DNA of 41,337 nucleotides from Acidobacteriota bacterium. GTDB taxonomy: Bacteria; Acidobacteriota; Vicinamibacteria; Vicinamibacterales; 2-12-FULL-66-21. The notes under the pieces were generated by a model. It was not told where the DNA came from. It worked only from the letters and a program-made list of their open reading frames with translations, and ran no database searches. Made by a program: the position numbers and the translations under genes. The stretch is from the NCBI GenBank assembly GCA_003222675.1, contig QHWT01000062.1, forward strand, positions 65,447 through 106,783, read 5' to 3'. Below, in pieces: positions 11,387 to 20,031 of the stretch; the stretch's first letter is position 1, and each line of letters begins with the position of its first letter.

Positions 11387-12054
11387 GCCCGCACCTGTTT
11401 CAACTGCGAGGTGTAGCGCTCCACGAGACGCGCCTGGTCGTCCGATGTAATCGACTTCCTGATGCGCTCGGACGCGACGGCGACCGCGAGCGTCGCGGCG
11501 TGCTCGACGAGCTCGCGCCGCGCGACACGCAGCCGCATGTCGATCTCGCGGCGCGTATGTTCCAGAAGCCGCTGCCGCTCCGCTGCCGCCGCCTGCCGGA
11601 TCCGCACGCGTTCCGCGGCAATCTCCTCGCCGCCCCGCACCTTGAGCGCTTCGAGCTCGCCGGGGAGCGCCGCCAGCTTCGTCTGGATTTCGGCCAGCTG
11701 ACGTGTCGCCGCCTCGCGGGTCTCCGCGGCGGTCACGAGATCCCGCCGTACCTTCACAATCCGCGAGGACAAGTATTCCGTGAGGGGCGTTTTGAGGAAG
11801 TACACGAGCACGCCGGCGAGAATCGCGAAGTTGACTGTCTTCGCGATCACAGGCATCCATCCTTCTTCGTGCGCCTGTTCTCCTTGCTCCGCTTCGCGTG
11901 CGGCTTGAGCGGCGGGTTTCGCGGCGTCGGCGTGTTGTGCGGCGACGTGCACAGGGAGACCGAACGGAACCGCAACGACCACAATCAGAAAGAGGAGTGC
12001 CGCGGCGAGGTGCGCGTGCACGAAAATCATGGAGCAGGAACGTTCGACGGTCAT
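11383..12054 (-). CDS. atpF: ATP synthase F0 b subunit with N-terminal signal-like helix
   Basis: Peripheral-stalk subunit. From ATG 12054 the protein has 223 residues; ATG 12030 (MIFVHAHLAAALLFLIVVV) is an equally good start. A hydrophobic signal-like segment (LAAALLFLIVVVAVPFGL) is followed by an Ala/Glu/Gln-rich linker (AKPAAQAAREAEQGEQA). Next comes the canonical membrane helix TVNFAILAGVLVYFLKTPL and the long charged coiled coil. An extra N-terminal helix like this also occurs in Geobacter-type b subunits. It lies 7 bp after the paired b' gene and overlaps atpH by 4 bp. A further upstream ATG (12204) would only add translation of the b' gene in another frame. Confidence 0.88.
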   Translation of the reverse strand: MTVERSCSMIFVHAHLAAALLFLIVVVAVPFGLPVHVAAQHADAAKPAAQAAREAEQGEQAHEEGWMPVIAKTVNFAILAGVLVYFLKTPLTEYLSSRIVKVRRDLVTAAETREAATRQLAEIQTKLAALPGELEALKVRGGEEIAAERVRIRQAAAAERQRLLEHTRREIDMRLRVARRELVEHAATLAVAVASERIRKSITSDDQARLVERYTSQLKQVRA

Positions 12055-12061
12055 GGACGGG

Positions 12062-12487
12062 TCAGGATGCCTTGCGCCCGAGGATCCGTTCGGCGGCGGC
12101 GGCGCCGAGCGCCTGCGCCTCCGCGTCGAGCCTGCGGCGGGCGTCTTCGGCTTCCGCCTGGAGTTGCCGTGCCGCACTGGCGACGGCCGCCTCCGCCTCC
12201 GCACGCGTCTCTGCGACGATCTCGGCGCGCTGGCCGAGCGCTGCGCGACGCATCTCGTCCATCTCGCGGTAGATCTCCGCGCGCGCCGCGGACATCTTGC
12301 GCTCGAACTCCGCGGTGGCCGCCTGCGCCTCGGTCGCCGAGCGCCGAGCGAGCTCGCCGGCCGATTCGATCGCTTCCTCGCGCTTGCGGATCACGTCGAG
12401 GACCGGGCGCAGCAGCAGCCGATCCACGACGAACGTGAGCAGCAGCACGAAAAAGATGACCCAGAGCACCGATAGATTCGGGAGCAC
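12062..12487 (-). CDS. atpX: ATP synthase F0 b' subunit
   Basis: Second peripheral-stalk subunit, pairing with AtpF. The likely start is GTG 12487, with GAGG about 6 bp before it; it places LPNLSVLWVIFFVLLLTFVVDRLLLRPVLDVI directly at the N-terminus, as in other b/b' subunits, giving 141 residues. ATG 12550 would add 21 residues read from a repeat array. One membrane helix is followed by an Ala/Glu/Arg-rich coiled coil, ending AAAERILGRKAS. This is the first gene of the visible atp operon; genes for subunits a (atpB) and c (atpE) are not in the window, as in bacteria with a split operon. Confidence 0.9.
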   Translation of the reverse strand: MLPNLSVLWVIFFVLLLTFVVDRLLLRPVLDVIRKREEAIESAGELARRSATEAQAATAEFERKMSAARAEIYREMDEMRRAALGQRAEIVAETRAEAEAAVASAARQLQAEAEDARRRLDAEAQALGAAAAERILGRKAS

Positions 12488-12526
12488 ACAACCTCGTTCA
12501 AGAAGAGACGAAGAAAAAACGGTCTC

Positions 12527-12620
12527 ACTCAGAGGCCACGGAGGCCACAAGTCAAGACACCAAAGTTTCTTGCTCCGCGCCCTCGGTGGCCTCTGAGTAA
12601 ATCGTCTCCGTGGCCTCCAA
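12527..12620. repeat. Stutter repeat with inverted arms in the atp operon leader
   Basis: Nine-bp words of the type GAGGCCACG repeat on the left and GTGGCCTCC-type words on the right. ACTCAGAGGCCAC (12527-12539) is perfectly complementary to GTGGCCTCTGAGT (12586-12598), 13 bp. It lies just upstream of atpX and could form a strong mRNA hairpin. Confidence 0.8.
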
Positions 12621-12690
12621 TCGTGACCGCCACGGCCGAGACAAACAACGATTTATACCACGGATTTCACGGCTCACACGGGTCTGATCG

Positions 12691-12786
12691 GTGCCGCGCG
12701 TGCGATCCGTATGATCCGTGCTATCCGTGGCTGTGGTCGTGCCGCGCGTGCGATCCGTATGATCCGTGCTATCCGTGGCTGTGGTC
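12691..12786. repeat. Perfect 48-bp tandem duplication after selD
   Basis: Bases 12691-12738 and 12739-12786 are identical 48-bp units. Each is made of shorter ATCCGTG-type words with roughly 9-bp spacing. A reverse-complement word (CCACGGAT) occurs just upstream at about 12659. The last bases overlap the selD stop codon. Confidence 0.85.
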
Positions 12787-13819
12787 AGTGGAGCCGGATG
12801 GCTTCGGGGCGTTCGATCATGACAGTACCGATGAGATGTGCTCTCACACCTGCGCTCCTGAGCGCTCGAATCGCGCCGGCCACCGCGTCTTCTGAGATTG
12901 CGACCAGCAGGCCGCCCGACGTCTGCGGATCGTAGAGCACTTGAATACGTAACGGATCCAAGTCGCTGTCGATGACCACGCCTGACTCGAAATGTTTCTG
13001 GTTCGTTCTTCCGCCGCCCGGCGTGTTCTCTTCGACGAGATCGAGCGCGGCTTCGAACAGCGGCACCGAGCGCACGTCGATGTCTAGCGTGCGCCTGCTC
13101 GCGCGTGCCATTTCGGTCGCGTGACCGATCAGGCCAAAGCCCGTGATGTCCGTGCACGCGTGCACCGAGCCGTCTGGCAGCGCGCGCAACGCCTCCGCCG
13201 CACCGCGGTTCACGGTCGTCATCGACGCGATGGCCGCTGCCGCCGCTGACACTGGCGCGCGGTCGAACTTGATCGCCGTCGCGATAATACCGGTGCCGAG
13301 CGGCTTGGTCAGCAGCAGTCGATCGCCAACCTGCGCGCCGCCGTTCGTCCACATTCGTTTCGGATCGACTTCTCCGGTGACGGCATATCCGAACTTGATT
13401 TCCGGATCCTGGACGGTGTGGCCCCCCAGCAGCGCGACGCCCGCGGACTGCAACGTCTCCAGGCCGCCCTTGAAAATATCGATCAGCCGTTCGCGCTCCA
13501 GCTCTTTCGGAAAGCCTGCGATCGCCAGCGCAGTGAGCGGGCGCCCGCCCATCGCGTAGACATCGGACAACGCGTTCGCCGCGGCAATGCGCCCGTACGC
13601 AATCGGATCGTCGACGATGGGCGTGAAGAAATCGACGGTCTGCACCAGCGCCCGGCCGTTTTCAAACCGGTACACACCCGCATCATCCGCGGTCCTCCAG
13701 TCGACGAGGACCCGCGCGTCAGACGACACGGGCAGAACACCCAGCACCTGGGCAAGCTCGCCAGCGGCGAGTTTGCTCGCTCAACCGGCGCAGGCAGCAA
13801 AATCTGTCAGTTTTTTCAT
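12785..13819 (-). CDS. selD: Selenide, water dikinase SelD, containing selenocysteine (in-frame TGA)
   Basis: SelD makes selenophosphate from selenide and ATP, the selenium donor for Sec-tRNA. The gene starts at ATG 13819 after an AGAAGGA Shine-Dalgarno and reads MKKLTDFAACAG, then TGA at 13783-13781, then ASKLAAGELAQVLG, continuing in the same frame to the stop at 12785 (344 residues). The TGA replaces the catalytic Cys (E. coli Cys17) and the catalytic Lys follows three residues later. A downstream GTG at 13747 would remove the active site, so the longer reading is preferred. Later motifs are intact: DFFTPIVDDP, ANALSDVYAMGG, GGHTVQDPE, DITGFGLIGHA and YDPQTSGGLL. Sec insertion would need selA, selB and selC elsewhere in the genome. 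It precedes the atp genes on the same strand. Confidence 0.92.
13752..13776 (-). promoter_or_regulatory. Candidate bacterial SECIS element in selD
   Basis: Downstream of the TGA the message has CTCGCC-GCT-GGCGAG, a perfect 6-bp stem with a 3-nt loop starting with G, extended by a lower GCAA/TTGC stem across one A/C mismatch. The loop begins 16 nt after the TGA. This agrees with the bacterial SECIS pattern as I know it: hairpin close to the UGA, small loop, G in the first loop positions. Confidence 0.7.
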
Positions 13820-13831
13820 TCGTCCTTCTCC

Positions 13832-13990
13832 GTTCACGGTGCACGGTGCATAGTGCACGGTTCTTGGTTCTGACCAGGGTGATTTGGGACGACTCGGTCG
13901 AAGCCGCCGAACCCATGAACCTGAACCGTGAACCCTGAACGGTGAACCGTGAACCGTGAACCGTGAACCCTGAACCGTGAACCGTGAACC
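13832..13990. repeat. Heptamer stutter array with inverted arm between parB and selD
   Basis: From about 13920 the plus strand holds roughly ten consecutive heptamers of the type GAACCGT, with GAACCCT and GAACGGT variants. The facing arm at 13832-13870 carries the reverse-complement words; GTTCACGGT (13832-13840) pairs with ACCGTGAAC (13925-13933 and later copies). The array fills the whole parB-selD gap and ends at the selD Shine-Dalgarno. Confidence 0.88.
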
Positions 13991-13991
13991 G

Positions 13992-14840
13992 CTAACGTTC
14001 AGTCAGATATTCGTAGATCCGCTGCAACTCGTCCTCATTCGCGAAGTCGACTTCCACCTTGCCCCCCTTGCCGCGACGGATGATGCGCACGCGCGTGCCG
14101 AGAGCAAGGCGCAGCTTGTCTTCCGCGGCGCGGGTGTGGACGTCCTTTTGCGGCTCGGGCTTGGCGGCGGGAGGACTCTGCGTCTTACGAATCAGCGTTT
14201 CGGTTTCGCGAACGGAGAGGTTGCCTGCGACGATATCCCGCGCGAGTTGAAGTTGAGCCACTTCATCGGACAGCGCGAGCAGTGCGCGCGCGTGCCCCAT
14301 CGACAGCGCACCGGACGCGAGATTTGATCTCACCTCCTGCGGCAGCCGCAGAAGCCGCAGGAAATTCGCAACCGATGACCGATCCCTTCCGACCGCATCG
14401 GCGATCTGCTCCTGCGTCAGGTGAAATTCGTCCGCAAGTCGTCGATATGCGTGCGCTTCTTCGATGGGGTTCAAGTCTTCGCGCTGAATGTTTTCGATCA
14501 GCGCAATGGCCAGCAGCCGGTCTTCGGGAACATCGCGAACGACGACCGGCACCTTCAGCAGGCCGGCGCGCTGTGCGGCGCGCCAGCGGCGCTCGCCCGC
14601 GATGATCTCGTAGCCGCTGTCCACCTTCCGCACGATGATCGGCTGGATCATGCCGTTCGCGCGGATCGACCGCGAGAGTTCGTCGATCCGCTCGTCGTCC
14701 ATATGCGTGCGGGGCTGAAATTTGTTCGGTCGCAGCAGGTCGCTGTCGACATCGAGCGCGCGCTCGCTGGACGGGGGTGCCGGCGTGTCGGGAATCAGCG
14801 CGCTCAGGCCCCGGCCCAGCGCGGGACGCTTCTCAGCCAT
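13992..14840 (-). CDS. parB: Chromosome-partitioning protein ParB (Spo0J)
   Basis: ParB binds parS and spreads as a CTP-dependent clamp, marking the origin region for segregation by ParA. The start is ATG 14840 (MAEKRPALGRGLSALIP), the family's usual beginning; it overlaps the parA end by 8 bp. An upstream in-frame ATG at 14876 adds 12 Arg/Pro-rich residues. The ParB/Srx domain contains LRPNKFQPR, IRANGMIQPIIVR and the CTP-binding GERRWRAAQ motif. ALIENIQREDLNPIEEA is followed by a helix-turn-helix (LTQEQIADAVGRDRSSVANFLRLL). The C-terminal dimerisation domain ends VDFANEDELQRIYEYL. 282 residues, normal length. Confidence 0.97.
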   Translation of the reverse strand: MAEKRPALGRGLSALIPDTPAPPSSERALDVDSDLLRPNKFQPRTHMDDERIDELSRSIRANGMIQPIIVRKVDSGYEIIAGERRWRAAQRAGLLKVPVVVRDVPEDRLLAIALIENIQREDLNPIEEAHAYRRLADEFHLTQEQIADAVGRDRSSVANFLRLLRLPQEVRSNLASGALSMGHARALLALSDEVAQLQLARDIVAGNLSVRETETLIRKTQSPPAAKPEPQKDVHTRAAEDKLRLALGTRVRIIRRGKGGKVEVDFANEDELQRIYEYLTER

Positions 14841-15642
14841 GATGCGGCTCCGGCGCGGCGGCAGCGGCCGCTTCACGCGCGAGCAGCTCGCGCGCGAGCG
14901 CGAGATACGCTTCGGCGCCGCGCGATTTGACGTCGTACAGGATGACAGGCAGTCCGTGGCTCGGCGCCTCGCCGAGCCGTATGTTCCGCGGAATGACCGT
15001 CGAGAACACGCGGTCCTGGAAGAACTCTCGAATGTCGCGCGCGACCTGCTGGCCGAGATTCGTGCGCTCGTCGTACATCGTCATCAGGACGCCGGCGATG
15101 TCGAGGGACGGATTCAGCGCGGCGCGCACGCGACGAAGCGTCGCCACGAGGTCGGCGAGGCCTTCGAGCGCGAAGTACTCGCAATTGAGGGGGATCAACA
15201 CCGCGTCCGCCGCGACCAGCGCGTTCAATGTGAGGAGGCCGAGCGAGGGGGGAGAATCGACAAGAACGAAATCGTACCGATCGCGCAGCCGCTCGAGAAA
15301 ATCGCGCAGCCGCCGTTCGCGGTTGGGCAGCGACACGAGCTCGAGCTCCGCGCCCGTGAGGTTGCGGTCGGCAGGAATGAGCCAAAGACCCTTGATGCGC
15401 GTCTCCAGAACGAAGGCCGACGGCTCGGGCACCGGCGTGACGGCCATCAGCGCCTGGTAGACCGTCCCGGCGGCTGCCGCCTGTCCCTTGAGACCCACCC
15501 CGCTCGTCAGGTTTCCCTGGGGATCCATATCGACGACGAGCACACGCTGCTCCGCGATGGCCAGCGCTGTCGCGAGATTGATGGCTGTTGTGGTTTTGCC
15601 GACCCCCCCTTTCTGGTTGGCGATGGCAAGAATGCGGGTCAT
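14833..15642 (-). CDS. parA: Chromosome-partitioning ATPase ParA (Soj)
   Basis: Deviant Walker ATPase that moves ParB-parS complexes. The N-terminus MTRILAIANQKGGVGKTT has the deviant Walker A KGGVGKTT at residues 11-18; A' VVDMDPQGNLTSG and the Walker B-like FVLVDSPPSLGLLTLNAL are present. There is no N-terminal helix-turn-helix, so it is the small chromosomal type (269 residues). The C-terminus ends in an Ala-rich tail. It is cotranscribed with parB, with a parS site about 75 bp upstream. Confidence 0.97.
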   Translation of the reverse strand: MTRILAIANQKGGVGKTTTAINLATALAIAEQRVLVVDMDPQGNLTSGVGLKGQAAAAGTVYQALMAVTPVPEPSAFVLETRIKGLWLIPADRNLTGAELELVSLPNRERRLRDFLERLRDRYDFVLVDSPPSLGLLTLNALVAADAVLIPLNCEYFALEGLADLVATLRRVRAALNPSLDIAGVLMTMYDERTNLGQQVARDIREFFQDRVFSTVIPRNIRLGEAPSHGLPVILYDVKSRGAEAYLALARELLAREAAAAAAPEPHHG

Positions 15643-15716
15643 TTAGGTTAATCGACCAAATATCTGCGTCTGATCAGCAGACAGGATAAGCGTGCGACCG
15701 CAGTCGATCAAGCCAC

Positions 15717-15732
15717 TGTTCCACGTGGAACA
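15717..15732. promoter_or_regulatory. parS centromere site
   Basis: TGTTCCACGTGGAACA is a perfect 16-bp palindrome matching the widespread parS consensus (tGTTnCACGTGnAACa). It lies directly after the rsmG stop codon and upstream of parAB, about 7 kb from the origin, the expected place. No second copy was noticed in the window. Confidence 0.9.
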
Positions 15733-15733
15733 C

Positions 15734-16354
15734 TTACTTCATTTTCAGGAAAACTGCGCGGCTCCCCAGTGTCGGCAAGAGCATGATCGTGCGGTCGACC
15801 TTCAGGCCTCCAGTGGCATTCAATTCCACCGGACTTGAGACGAAGAGCAGGGCTTCCCCTCCGGCTGCTAATGCCGGACGAACGAGGGTCAAAACGCCTT
15901 CATCCACTCGAACCGCTCGGATGGACACGAGGTCCGCCGACTTCCGCATCTTAGGGAGCACGTCCTCAAATCTGGCGCACTCGACAGTTCCGGCCAGTCC
16001 GACGTGTCGAATCGCCTCGCGCAGGAAGGCGGCCTTCCGCGCCTTTGACTCGATCATGACGAGCGAGCGCGCTCCGCACGCCAACGCGAGAGGAATGGCG
16101 GGCGAGCCCCCGCCTGACCCGAGATCGACCACCGCGCGGCCGGCTGGTACGCTCTGCCCTGCCTTGATCGGCTCGAGCAACAAACGGTCGATCGCCTGTT
16201 GTGGATCGCTCAAAGATGTGAGGTTCATACGCGCGTTCCAGCGGGCGAGCAGGGAGTAGTAGGCCAGGAGCCGGGGAATGAGCAGATCCGGCACCAGAAC
16301 GCCATGGTTCCGGGCGCGATCCCGAAGCATTTGCTCGAGGGCGAGTGATTCCAT
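15734..16354 (-). CDS. rsmG: 16S rRNA (guanine527-N7)-methyltransferase RsmG
   Basis: RsmG (GidB) methylates G527 of 16S rRNA using SAM. The SAM-binding motif VVDLGSGGGSPAIPLAL is near residues 74-90, preceded by RWNARMNLTSLSDPQQAIDRLLLEPI, both typical of the family, and followed by VMIESKARKAAFLREA and FEDVLPKMRKSADLVSIRAV. 206 residues, standard. The ATG overlaps the mnmG TGA (ATGA), the classical gidA-gidB arrangement next to parAB and the origin. Confidence 0.94.
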   Translation of the reverse strand: MESLALEQMLRDRARNHGVLVPDLLIPRLLAYYSLLARWNARMNLTSLSDPQQAIDRLLLEPIKAGQSVPAGRAVVDLGSGGGSPAIPLALACGARSLVMIESKARKAAFLREAIRHVGLAGTVECARFEDVLPKMRKSADLVSIRAVRVDEGVLTLVRPALAAGGEALLFVSSPVELNATGGLKVDRTIMLLPTLGSRAVFLKMK

Positions 16355-18177
16355 CAGCGACCGAGACGTCCGGATACGTGCGCTGCTACCAGAGCTACCG
16401 CTGCCGGGGTGACGCCCGGGATGCGCGAGGCCTGGCCCAGCGTCGCCGGGCGCACCGCAGTCAGCCGCTCGACCATCTCGCGCGACAGCCCTGCAATCCC
16501 TTCGAATGTGAAGTCCGCGGGAATCATCCGTTCCTCCTGCCGGCGGAGTCGATCGACGGCTTCGGCCTGGCGCCGCAGATATCCTTCGTATCGGAACTCG
16601 GTCTCAACGCTCGCGAGATCGACGAGTGGATCCCTGATATCCAATGGCAGCTGGCCGCAACGAACCAACTCTGAAATGTCGACCTCCGGTTGACGCAATG
16701 CTCGCGCCGCCGGCATCCGCTGGCCGTCCACGGACACGGACGTATGCCGTACACGGGCCACGTTGCGCTCGAAGCGCTCGCGCCGCTCGAAAAATGCGGC
16801 CCACCTGAGATCGTCGACAAGTCCAACGCGCCGACCGCTCGGCGTCATGCGCAGATCAGCGTTGTCGATTCGAAGAAGCAGCCGATGCTCCGCGCGTGAG
16901 GTGAACATCCGATACGGCTCGAGGCATCCGCGTATCGTGAGATCGTCGATCAGAACACCGATGTACGCCTCATCCCGACCCAACACCAGCGCGGGGTCCT
17001 TCGTCACTTGCAATGCTGCATTGATGCCGGCGATGAGGCCCTGCGCGCCCGCTTCCTCGTAGCCCGACGTTCCGTTGATCTGGCCGGCGAGGAACAGCCC
17101 CGGTACTCGGCGGGTCTGGAGCGTTCGATCGAGTTCCGTTGGTTGAATGAAATCGTACTCCACGGCGTATCCGGGGCGAATGATCTCTGCATCTTCGAGA
17201 CCGGGCAGCGCGTGGACAATTGCCGCCTGAGTAGCTGCAGGCAGACTCATCGAGTAGCCGTTCACATAGATTTCGTCTGCGTCGAGCCCCTCCGGCTCGA
17301 GGAAGATCTGGTGACGCTCCCGCTGCGGAAAGCGCATCACTTTGTCTTCGAGCGATGGGCAGTAGCGCGGCCCGATTCCGCGAATCTGCCCGTTATAGAG
17401 CGGCGATTCGTGAATGTGCTCTCGCACGAGCGCATGCACGCGATCCGTCGTGTGCACCACATGACAGGCGATCTGCCGCCGCTCGATCGCGCCGGTGAGA
17501 AAAGAGAATGGCACCGGAGGATCGTCGCCGTGTGCTTCCTGAAAGCGCGTGAAGTCGATACTGCGGCGATGGAGGCGGGGCGGCGTGCCGGTCTTCAGCC
17601 GTCCCCACGAGAAGTCGTACGACTTGAGCGATTCCGCGAGATCGTTCGAAGGCGGTTCACCGGCGCGGCCTGACGGTCGTTGCTCCAGCCCGACGTGAAC
17701 CAGGCCATTGAGAAACGTACCGGTGGTCACCACGAGCGCATCGCACCTGTACGTATCGCCGTCTTCGAGCGCGAGACCGGCGATCCTGCCGTTCTCGAGG
17801 ACGAGCCGTCCGGCCCTGCCGATGATCCACGAGATGCGCGGCTCCGATTCGAGCGTCTTCCGGACCCACGCCGAGTAGTCCCGCTTGTCCGCTTGAGCGC
17901 GCGGCGACCAGACCGCGGGCCCTCGGCTCCGATTGAGCAGCTTGAACTGAATTCCGGTGGCATCGATCGCGCGGCCCATCAGCCCGCCCAGCGCGTCGAT
18001 TTCACGAACGAGATGTCCCTTTGCCGTGCCGCCGATCGCGGGATTACACGGCATGTGCGCCACGGTGTCCCTCGACAGCGTGCAGATCGCGACGTCGCGT
18101 CCCATGCGCGCTGCGGCCCACGCCGCCTCCACGCCGGCGTGGCCCGCTCCGATGACGATGATTTCGTGGCCTCGCAC
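16354..18177 (-). CDS. mnmG: tRNA uridine-5-carboxymethylaminomethyl modification enzyme MnmG (GidA)
   Basis: FAD enzyme that, with MnmE, installs cmnm5 at wobble U34 of certain tRNAs. The N-terminus IIVIGAGHAGVEAAWAAARMG is the FAD-binding fold; MPCNPAIGGTAKGHLVREIDALGG and GTFLNGLVHVG are family signatures, as are YCPSLEDKVMRFPQRERHQIFLEPEG and INGTSGYEEAGAQGLIAGINAA. The start is GTG 18177, because an in-frame stop lies five codons upstream; AAGG precedes it. 607 residues, full length. It lies 16 bp after mnmE. Confidence 0.96.
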   Translation of the reverse strand: MRGHEIIVIGAGHAGVEAAWAAARMGRDVAICTLSRDTVAHMPCNPAIGGTAKGHLVREIDALGGLMGRAIDATGIQFKLLNRSRGPAVWSPRAQADKRDYSAWVRKTLESEPRISWIIGRAGRLVLENGRIAGLALEDGDTYRCDALVVTTGTFLNGLVHVGLEQRPSGRAGEPPSNDLAESLKSYDFSWGRLKTGTPPRLHRRSIDFTRFQEAHGDDPPVPFSFLTGAIERRQIACHVVHTTDRVHALVREHIHESPLYNGQIRGIGPRYCPSLEDKVMRFPQRERHQIFLEPEGLDADEIYVNGYSMSLPAATQAAIVHALPGLEDAEIIRPGYAVEYDFIQPTELDRTLQTRRVPGLFLAGQINGTSGYEEAGAQGLIAGINAALQVTKDPALVLGRDEAYIGVLIDDLTIRGCLEPYRMFTSRAEHRLLLRIDNADLRMTPSGRRVGLVDDLRWAAFFERRERFERNVARVRHTSVSVDGQRMPAARALRQPEVDISELVRCGQLPLDIRDPLVDLASVETEFRYEGYLRRQAEAVDRLRRQEERMIPADFTFEGIAGLSREMVERLTAVRPATLGQASRIPGVTPAAVALVAAHVSGRLGR

Positions 18178-18193
18178 GCCTTTGATGCCTTAT

Positions 18194-19508
18194 TTATTTC
18201 CCTATACAGAATCGTTCAAATATCAATCGCAGCACATCGTCCGGCGTACGCGCGCCCGTGACCTCGTCGAAGCACGCGCGAGCCTCGTGCAAATCCGCCA
18301 GCAGGAATTCTTCCGCGACTCCTTCGAGCGCAGCGTCGCGACCGCGAGCCGCCGCATCGCGCGCACGACCGACCAATGCTGTATGGCGGATGTTCAGAGT
18401 CGCGATCGCGTCGCGGTGCGGTTCGGCGTCCGCGGCGCGGATCATCTCGCTGCGGAGTCGATCGATGCCGGCATCGGTCAGCGACGAGACCGGCAACGCG
18501 TCGAATTCGCGCGCGTTCCATCGCGCTGGCAGGTCCGCCTTGCTGGCAACGACTACGCGCGGCCGCCCCGCAGTTGCTGCGAGAAGTTCGCGATCCGATT
18601 CCACGAGAGCGGCGGATCCATCGAGCACGACAACGAGCACGTCGGCGACCTCGCGCGCTTGACGTGCGCGCGCGATCCCTTCCTCCTCGATCGCATCAGC
18701 CGCCTCGCGGTGCACGCCCGCGGTGTCGACTACGGTGAATGGCACACCGCCGATGTCGACGCGCTCGGTCAGCAGATCGCGGGTCGTTCCTGCAATCTCC
18801 GTCACGATCGCGCGCTCGCTGCCGGCGAGCCGGTTGAACAGGCTCGACTTGCCCACGTTGGGACGACCCACGACGACCGCCGTCAGGCCCTCGCGGATCA
18901 TGCGCCCGCGCTTCGCGTCCGCGAGCAACGCATCGAGCGCGGAGACGATCGCGCCCATCTCCCGCGACGACTCGTCACGGGTGATGAAGTGGTAGCCCTC
19001 GTCCGGGAAATCCAGCGACGCCTCGAGCCGTGCGATCAGATCGAGCAGCCTCGCTTCCATCGACGCGAGGCGGGCGGTCAACGTACCCTGGAGTTGATCG
19101 AACGCGACACGCGCCTGCAGCGGCGTCACCGCATCAATCAAATCCCTCACCGCTTCCGCCTGCACGAGATTGATCCGGCCATTCAGGTACGCGCGCAACG
19201 TGAACTCGCCGGGGTTGGCGACGCGTGCTCCCGCACCGAGCCCGGCTCGAACGATCGCATCGAGGACGAGGGGACTTCCATGCATAAGAGTGGGGGGCCG
19301 GGAAGAAGGTGACGATCGTCTCGTCGATTCCATCACCATGCTCGTCCACCATGCGCGCCAACGTCGCATGTCGCGGCGCGAACGAGTTGCGCCGCGCGAG
19401 ACAGGACGCGATGGAGGCGGCCGCGGATCCGCTGATCCTGACGACCCCGAGACCGCCGCGCCCGGGCGGCGTGGCAATCGCGACGATGGTGTCTTCTGTG
19501 GAGAACAA
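18194..19508 (-). pseudogene. mnmE: tRNA modification GTPase MnmE, frame broken by an apparent 29-nt deletion
   Basis: MnmE is the GTPase partner of MnmG. The N-terminal part reads FSTEDTIVAIATPPGRGGLGVVRISG to FFPAPHSY at 19284. A single base (19283) follows, then HGSPLVLDAIVRAG begins in a different frame. The family has about ten residues between these points (tGEDvvEl.. type), so about 29 nt are missing. Read straight on, the N-terminal frame stops at 19134. From the junction the second frame is intact to the end: GRPNVGKSSLFNRLAG, GTTRDLL, DTAG, and the C-terminal FCIGK with its catalytic Cys. The junction creates a new ATG at 19285 (363 residues). The start is uncertain: TTG 19508 gives MFSTEDTIV, while ATG 19568 adds repeat-encoded residues. 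The intact remainder points to sequence error or a very recent lesion. Confidence 0.85.
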
Positions 19509-19580
19509 GGCTTCAGGCTCCAGGCTCCAGGCTTCAGGGTTAGGATCCCCGCACCCCGCACCCCGCACTCCGCACCCCGA
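19508..19580. repeat. Two heptamer stutter words in the mnmE leader
   Basis: On the plus strand about five copies of CAGGCTC/CAGGCTT (about 19510-19541) are followed by about four copies of CCGCACC/CCGCACT (about 19549-19580). Two different words sit side by side between the jag stop and mnmE. No strong complementary arm is visible here. Confidence 0.75.
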
Positions 19581-19581
19581 T

Positions 19582-20031
19582 TCAGCGTTTCGTCGAAATA
19601 ATCACCGTCTTGAGAAATGCATCGCCGATGCTCTCGGAGGTGACCTCCGGATCCTCGGCAACAGTCAGGTGCACGAGGCGCCGCGCGTACGGGTTGAGCG
19701 GGCCCATTTCCTGCGGCGTGCCCGACGTCTTCGCCTTCTGCATCATGAAGCGCGCCATCTCACGAAGCTCGCCGTCCTTCGCGCGCCGATAGCCCATGCA
19801 GTCAATGACGAAACTGCGGTCGTCTTTCAGGTCGCGGCGGAAACCGGTGTTCACGATCTGCTGCAGCGCTTCGAGTGCTTCCGCCTTGCGCCGGAGCAGC
19901 ATTTCGCCGCCTTCTCCGGACAGATCGATCCGAATGCCGTCTGGCGTGTCATGAACCTGCACGGCCAGCGGCAGGCCCATCGCCGCGAGCACGTCCTTCA
20001 GAAACCCGGAGACACGCGCCTGCACGTCCAT
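19582..20031 (-). CDS. jag: RNA-binding protein KhpB (Jag), KH plus R3H domains
   Basis: RNA-binding protein of the KhpB/Jag family, normally next to yidC. The start is ATG 20031, overlapping the yidC TGA; the longer frame upstream only reads yidC out of frame. The 149-residue protein has a KH-like domain (VSGFLKDVLAAMGLPLAVQVHDTPDGIRIDLSG, then GEMLLRRKAEALEALQQIVN). A C-terminal R3H domain follows (MGPLNPYARRLVHLTVAEDPEV). The N-terminal Jag_N domain of Firmicute proteins is absent, as is common outside that phylum. Confidence 0.9.
   Translation of the reverse strand: MDVQARVSGFLKDVLAAMGLPLAVQVHDTPDGIRIDLSGEGGEMLLRRKAEALEALQQIVNTGFRRDLKDDRSFVIDCMGYRRAKDGELREMARFMMQKAKTSGTPQEMGPLNPYARRLVHLTVAEDPEVTSESIGDAFLKTVIISTKR

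Noticed and set aside
12691-12786. CRISPR-like repeat pair
   Set aside because: Two directly adjacent 48-bp copies without a spacer are a tandem duplication.
13747-13783. selD as a pseudogene or as a shorter gene starting at GTG 13747
   Set aside because: The only interruption is one TGA at the catalytic Sec/Cys position with a SECIS-like hairpin, and the short form would lack the active site.
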